Below, piece by piece: positions 60,350-64,000 of a stretch of DNA of 64,000 nucleotides (positions are counted from its first letter, which is position 1; the number at the start of each line of letters is the position of its first letter). The stretch spans positions 310,001-374,000 of the forward strand of contig CANJKZ010000823.1 of the NCBI GenBank assembly GCA_947471745.1. The letters are read 5' to 3'. The notes under the pieces were generated by a model, which worked only from the letters and a program-made list of their open reading frames with translations, did not search any database and was not told the origin of the DNA. The position numbers and the translations under genes were made by a program. This stretch comes from Closterium sp. Naga37s-1. Lineage: Eukaryota; Streptophyta; Zygnematophyceae; Desmidiales; Closteriaceae.

Positions 60350-61600
60350 GAGAACCGATCCTGAACGGAAGTGAGGAATTTTGTGCGATCGGCAGGTGGA
60401 TTTGCGATGTAAGTTCGATCCACGAGAACGAAAATGACCAGCTGATCAATGAACTCCCGGACGGTGTCGATCGGGTGAAACTGGATTGACGGTCAGACGC
60501 GGCTATGGATTCACTGTTGCTTTACCGCGGTATAAGGTAGATAGAGATTGGTTCATTCTAGCTGGATTTCTTGGAATATATAAAATATTTGAAGGATTAT
60601 GTTTCGGAACAGGTCCCTCGGCAGATACCTTGTTATTCCTCACCGTTTTGCGAAGGTCGATCCCATTAGCGAAGAATGTTACATTTGTGCGATGATAATT
60701 TTGTCTCTCATAACGACCACCAACAGGCCTTCATTGGAAAAAGTGATGGTAACTTAGGCCAACCACGAGCCATAGCATAGCCGTCAGAAGAATAATAACC
60801 AATCAACAGCGCAGTTCTTGACGATTTGTCAGCCACGTGGGCAAGAACTGGACTTGACATCTAGGGTTTGAGAGAATTGCTCCAGTGCCTTGTTTGGTGA
60901 TTCGCTCTTGCCCACGTGTCCCCGAATTGCTCGAGTGGCCATCAAATTCAGTGATAATTGCTCGAGTGGCCACGCCAGGGCATTTTCGAGGGGTTTTTTT
61001 TCTCCGGCACATTACCCTACCAGGGATTGTATCCCCGAAATTCCTCGTTCGCACGAGTCTCATCTCGCGGTAGTGATTCGTATTATTCCCCACCCGAAAA
61101 TTTCGGGTGGTTGGCGGGCACGAACGTGGCCCGACCAATAGTATATGCGCGGCCATTTTTGCCCCAATGCGCGACCAATGAGCGCGCGGGCAAACAAATT
61201 CGGAACCAATAAGCGCTCGAGCATATAAATCCGCGATCATAAACCTCAATTGACCAGCATCAAATCGCAACAGCCCTAACGACCGCGCATGATTCGTCAA
61301 TGATATGCTCGGTGCAATTGTTGGCATTACACGTCCAATCAGGTGCCATCATTAAGGATTGCGACCATATTTGACCGCGCCAATGAAACTCAATTTACTT
61401 TATGATCTCGCCAATCATATGCTAAAAACACTCGCACAAACATAAACTCTGGCCAATTAGGTTCTAATTAAAACGCTCAAACTCAGTTTGGTACGCCTGT
61501 ATCATCTTCCCGTGGCAGACGGGGAGCCGACCAGCGTGCAAGGGAGCCAGAGGGCGGGGATGGGTTACGGAGCCGGACGGGTGCGGCAAAACGAGCCAGA
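60350..61600. other. Intergenic, AT-richer; inverted repeat
   Basis: No gene seen. CACGTGGGCAAGA (60835-60847) and its complement (60906-60918) form an inverted repeat around about 60 bp. A CCGAAAATTTCGG palindrome lies near 61092. ACCAAT-type motifs recur from 61130 to 61400. Confidence 0.5.
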
Positions 61601-63322
61601 ATGGCAAGGATGGAAGTGCGGCGGCAAAGGAGGAGTGGTCGCAGGGGAGACCAGCAGACACCATCTCGGCAGCCACCATCTCAGCAGCCACCATCTCAGC
61701 ATCCACCAACTCAGCAGCCACCATATCAGCAGCCACCACTTCAGCAGCAACCGTGCCAGCAGCCACCATCTGAGCAGCCACCATATCAGCAGCCACCACT
61801 TCATCAGCAACCATCCCAGCAGCCATCATCTCAGCAGCAGCCATCTCAGCAGCCACCATCTCAGCAGCCCCATAGGGACCATGGGTTCAGACCCATGCCA
61901 ACTGCGAATCATACTCGTGACCGCCCTTGTGACCTACGGCCTAAATCGGCGGCTGCCGACAACGTGCATCCATCTGATCATGTGACAGCAACACCATCCG
62001 AGCTCCCTTCGTTGGCAGGCGAGAATGTGGGAGATATGCTTACAACCATGTCCGACAGTCAGGCGGAGGCAGATACCAAAGAAGTATTCATGGAGCAGTT
62101 CGACGTGGAGGATGGGAGCCAAATCAGCTGCGGGGAGGAACCGGAGGATGATGAGGTTGAGGAGTGTACAGACATGGGCCACAGCTCTCAAGCCAACACT
62201 ACTACAACTCAACGGCTATCCACCACAGCAACGCAGCAAGCGGCCATGAGACGCCAACAGCGGATGGAGATTATAAGGGGAAGGCGGAATGCAACAGAGG
62301 GAAGTGCAAGAGGGCTAGAACGCGCCGAATCACCTGCAGCACAGCTGCCAACGCAAGGGAGCCAAACTGTCCGTCGGTCAACATCGCAGCAGGGTGTTTC
62401 CCCTGCCATGGGTCGGGCCAACGAAGCCGATTCGGCCACGGATGTCAACCACGCAGAAGACACGGGATTGGTGGGGTTGGGCAGTGCGGATGCTCAACGG
62501 GAGGACAGTGACAACATGGAGGAAGGGGCGAACATTGTTGTTCGCACGGGTCAGGATGCACCGAGATATAAGAGGAAAAAGAAAATCACTGTATTCATCA
62601 AGCAATGGGCACGGTGTTATGCCCCCACGTGTCGGTTTGGCATCTACAGCAGCCAAATGGTGGAGTCCATCAACAACGCTATCAAGAAGATCCGTATCTT
62701 GCCTGTTTCCTATGTAATGGCGGGCATGTGGGATTGGATGGCAAAGATGTACTCGGATGGGCATCGGAAGTCTTCTAACTGGCAGCATGCACTGACGGTC
62801 GAAGCTGAGACGCGGTTCGAGCTGAAAAAGAACCGAAGCCGTGGTTACAGAGTCACCGGCAACGGTCCAAACAAGGCAAGGGTTCGGAACAAGGGGAGCG
62901 TTCTGGATCAACGTCCTCTCTCCTTCAACAATGATGTGGGAGAGAGATTGTGCGAGTGCAAAAACTGGCAGGAATATCGGTTTCCATGCTCACATGCGTT
63001 TGCACACTTACGGGATAGGGGAATGGATGTTATTCCCTTGATCAGCAGGTATTGGAAGACGGACAACTGGAGAAGGACTTACGCGGACCTCATTCCGTAT
63101 TCGTGTGTAGACACTGTTATTGCGGAAACCGAGCCGGTTGAGGAGGGAGTTTGTGATGCCCCTGTTTTTGTGCAGAGAGGATCAGGGCGGCCACACTCTA
63201 ACCGAAGGCGTGAAGCACCAAAACGGCCATACAAGTGTGGCGACTGTGGGTCGACTGAGCATACTAGGAAGAAGTGTAAGGGGAAATATGGGGGGTCAGG
63301 GGTGTATAATGTAGCAAACTAG
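61601..63322 (+). CDS. MULE/MuDR-type transposase C-terminal half
   Basis: 573 residues from ATG 61601. The N-terminus is a Pro/Gln repeat (QQPPSQQPPY type, about residues 20-90), then an acidic linker. From about residue 325: QWARCYAPTCRFGIYSSQ, VESINNAIKKIRILPVSY, a SWIM zinc finger CECKNWQEYRFPCSHAF (about 62953-63000), and a CCHC knuckle CGDCGSTEHTRKKC (63237-63278). These are the parts that follow the DDE core in Mutator-like transposases. The catalytic DDE core itself is absent, so this is a truncated, or possibly exapted, copy. An upstream exon with the core could exist only outside the sequence I can match here. The long stop-free frame is notable for a dead fragment. Confidence 0.75.
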   Translation: MARMEVRRQRRSGRRGDQQTPSRQPPSQQPPSQHPPTQQPPYQQPPLQQQPCQQPPSEQPPYQQPPLHQQPSQQPSSQQQPSQQPPSQQPHRDHGFRPMPTANHTRDRPCDLRPKSAAADNVHPSDHVTATPSELPSLAGENVGDMLTTMSDSQAEADTKEVFMEQFDVEDGSQISCGEEPEDDEVEECTDMGHSSQANTTTTQRLSTTATQQAAMRRQQRMEIIRGRRNATEGSARGLERAESPAAQLPTQGSQTVRRSTSQQGVSPAMGRANEADSATDVNHAEDTGLVGLGSADAQREDSDNMEEGANIVVRTGQDAPRYKRKKKITVFIKQWARCYAPTCRFGIYSSQMVESINNAIKKIRILPVSYVMAGMWDWMAKMYSDGHRKSSNWQHALTVEAETRFELKKNRSRGYRVTGNGPNKARVRNKGSVLDQRPLSFNNDVGERLCECKNWQEYRFPCSHAFAHLRDRGMDVIPLISRYWKTDNWRRTYADLIPYSCVDTVIAETEPVEEGVCDAPVFVQRGSGRPHSNRRREAPKRPYKCGDCGSTEHTRKKCKGKYGGSGVYNVAN

Positions 63323-63429
63323 TGGTATGGGGAACGGAAAATTGCTGAGTGTTGACTACTAGGGACTGTATATAGCATCTTATTTGCTTCTAGATGAATA
63401 TAGGCTAATGTTTGACGGTATATAGTACA

Positions 63430-63645
63430 TTAATGATACCCCATATGAACGGTCATATACAATATGCTCTTGACCAATAATATACACACGAACAAATGAC
63501 CGGCCATATTCACTACCGCACTTGACCAGTAATACACTCACGAACATATGGCTGGTCATATATTCCCGCGCATATGACCGGTCATATGCGCATGAGCATA
63601 TGACTGGTCGAAAGACAACGTGCATATGAACGGTCCATTGGCCGG
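63430..63645. repeat. Array of ATATGACCGGTCATAT-type palindromic sites
   Basis: A perfect 18-bp palindrome CATATGACCGGTCATATG is at 63571-63588. Half-sites of the form (C)ATATGACCGGTC recur near 63450, 63497, 63522, 63545, 63595 and 63624, in both orientations. It lies just downstream of the transposase frame. Confidence 0.7.
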
Positions 63646-64000
63646 GTTGACGGATTCGATGTCATCGCGCGCGCATACCGTTACGTGACAAGGACGGATA
63701 CAGTTTAGTTTTTTATTATTGTTGATTATAAACATATATAATGGTTGTAGAGGTCAACATTCCAGTGGAGAATGTATAAAGCACTAGAAATCCACAAAAA
63801 AATGTTATATTGAAACAGGGTTTCACGCAAATGTTGTAAATGCAGCTGGATGGAGAGCTGTGTCGGCACTGCATAACGACTTTCTAATCGGGAAAACAAG
63901 TAATGTGCATTTCCGTCGTCAACTGATCTTAGCCTGGAAAGATCCAAAGCGCTTTTCTCAGCCCAACAAATATAAGGGTTGCAATTCAAGATTGCAATGA
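63646..64000. other. Right edge, nothing recognised
   Basis: AT-rich sequence without a supportable gene. Confidence 0.5.

Noticed and set aside
63571..63588. CRISPR-like array around the palindromes
   Set aside because: Spacing and orientation are irregular, there are no constant repeats with unique spacers, and the DNA is eukaryotic nuclear.

Overview
This is nuclear DNA from a streptophyte, most likely a charophyte green alga. The evidence is plant-type introns with GT-AG borders, a plant-type subtilase, a plant-type GDP-L-fucose synthase, a plant LPEAT2-like acyltransferase with EF-hands, and plant-type Copia and chromovirus retrotransposons. The very C/G-rich introns and the Gly/Pro-rich Copia polyproteins made me think of a zygnematophyte such as Closterium. 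That genus guess is inference only. Nothing here looks bacterial, plastid or mitochondrial.

Layout. (1) 101-3210, minus strand: the 5' four exons of a secreted subtilisin-like protease that runs off the left edge. (2) 4505-32944: one integration site holding about 28.4 kb of nested LTR elements. The outer element is a decayed Ty3/Gypsy chromovirus on the minus strand (target duplication GGATA at both ends). Inside it are two TRIM elements, three Copia elements, an inverted Copia fragment, a 1.5-kb non-autonomous LTR element and two solo LTRs. Almost every insertion still shows its own 5-bp target duplication, so the host and element sequences before each insertion can be read. (3) 33205-36006, minus: an intronless gene for a Q-rich protein of unknown function. 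(4) 36007-40134: no recognised gene, two minisatellites. (5) 40135-45378, plus: a five-exon phosphoglycerate-mutase-family gene. (6) 45866-47312, minus: three-exon GDP-L-fucose synthase, tail to tail with the previous gene. (7) 48423-55789, minus: eight-exon LPEAT2-like acyltransferase. (8) 56633-60349, minus: a gene joining a DUF5522 cysteine module to a degenerate PP-loop ATPase-like region. (9) 61601-63322, plus: the C-terminal half of a MULE-type transposase, followed by an array of palindromic sites.

The most unusual signal is in the host genes. In four unrelated multi-exon genes (subtilase, mutase family, LPEAT2, DUF5522/PP-loop) the introns carry tandem, decayed copies of the edges of neighbouring exons. 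Copies of an exon's 5' (acceptor) edge lie upstream of the full exon, and copies of its 3' (donor) edge lie downstream. Many keep a usable-looking splice site. One acceptor edge in LPEAT2 is present about 11 times. The fucose synthase gene in the same window has none. The second unusual signal is a TRIM family whose LTR/PBS junction holds a tRNA-like A box and a perfect B box, so it has LTR-element structure and a potential Pol III promoter together.

Exon borders were chosen by hand from splice signals, reading phase and remembered family architecture. The phases close exactly for all four multi-exon genes that lie wholly in the window and for the partial subtilase. No alignment or expression data were available.
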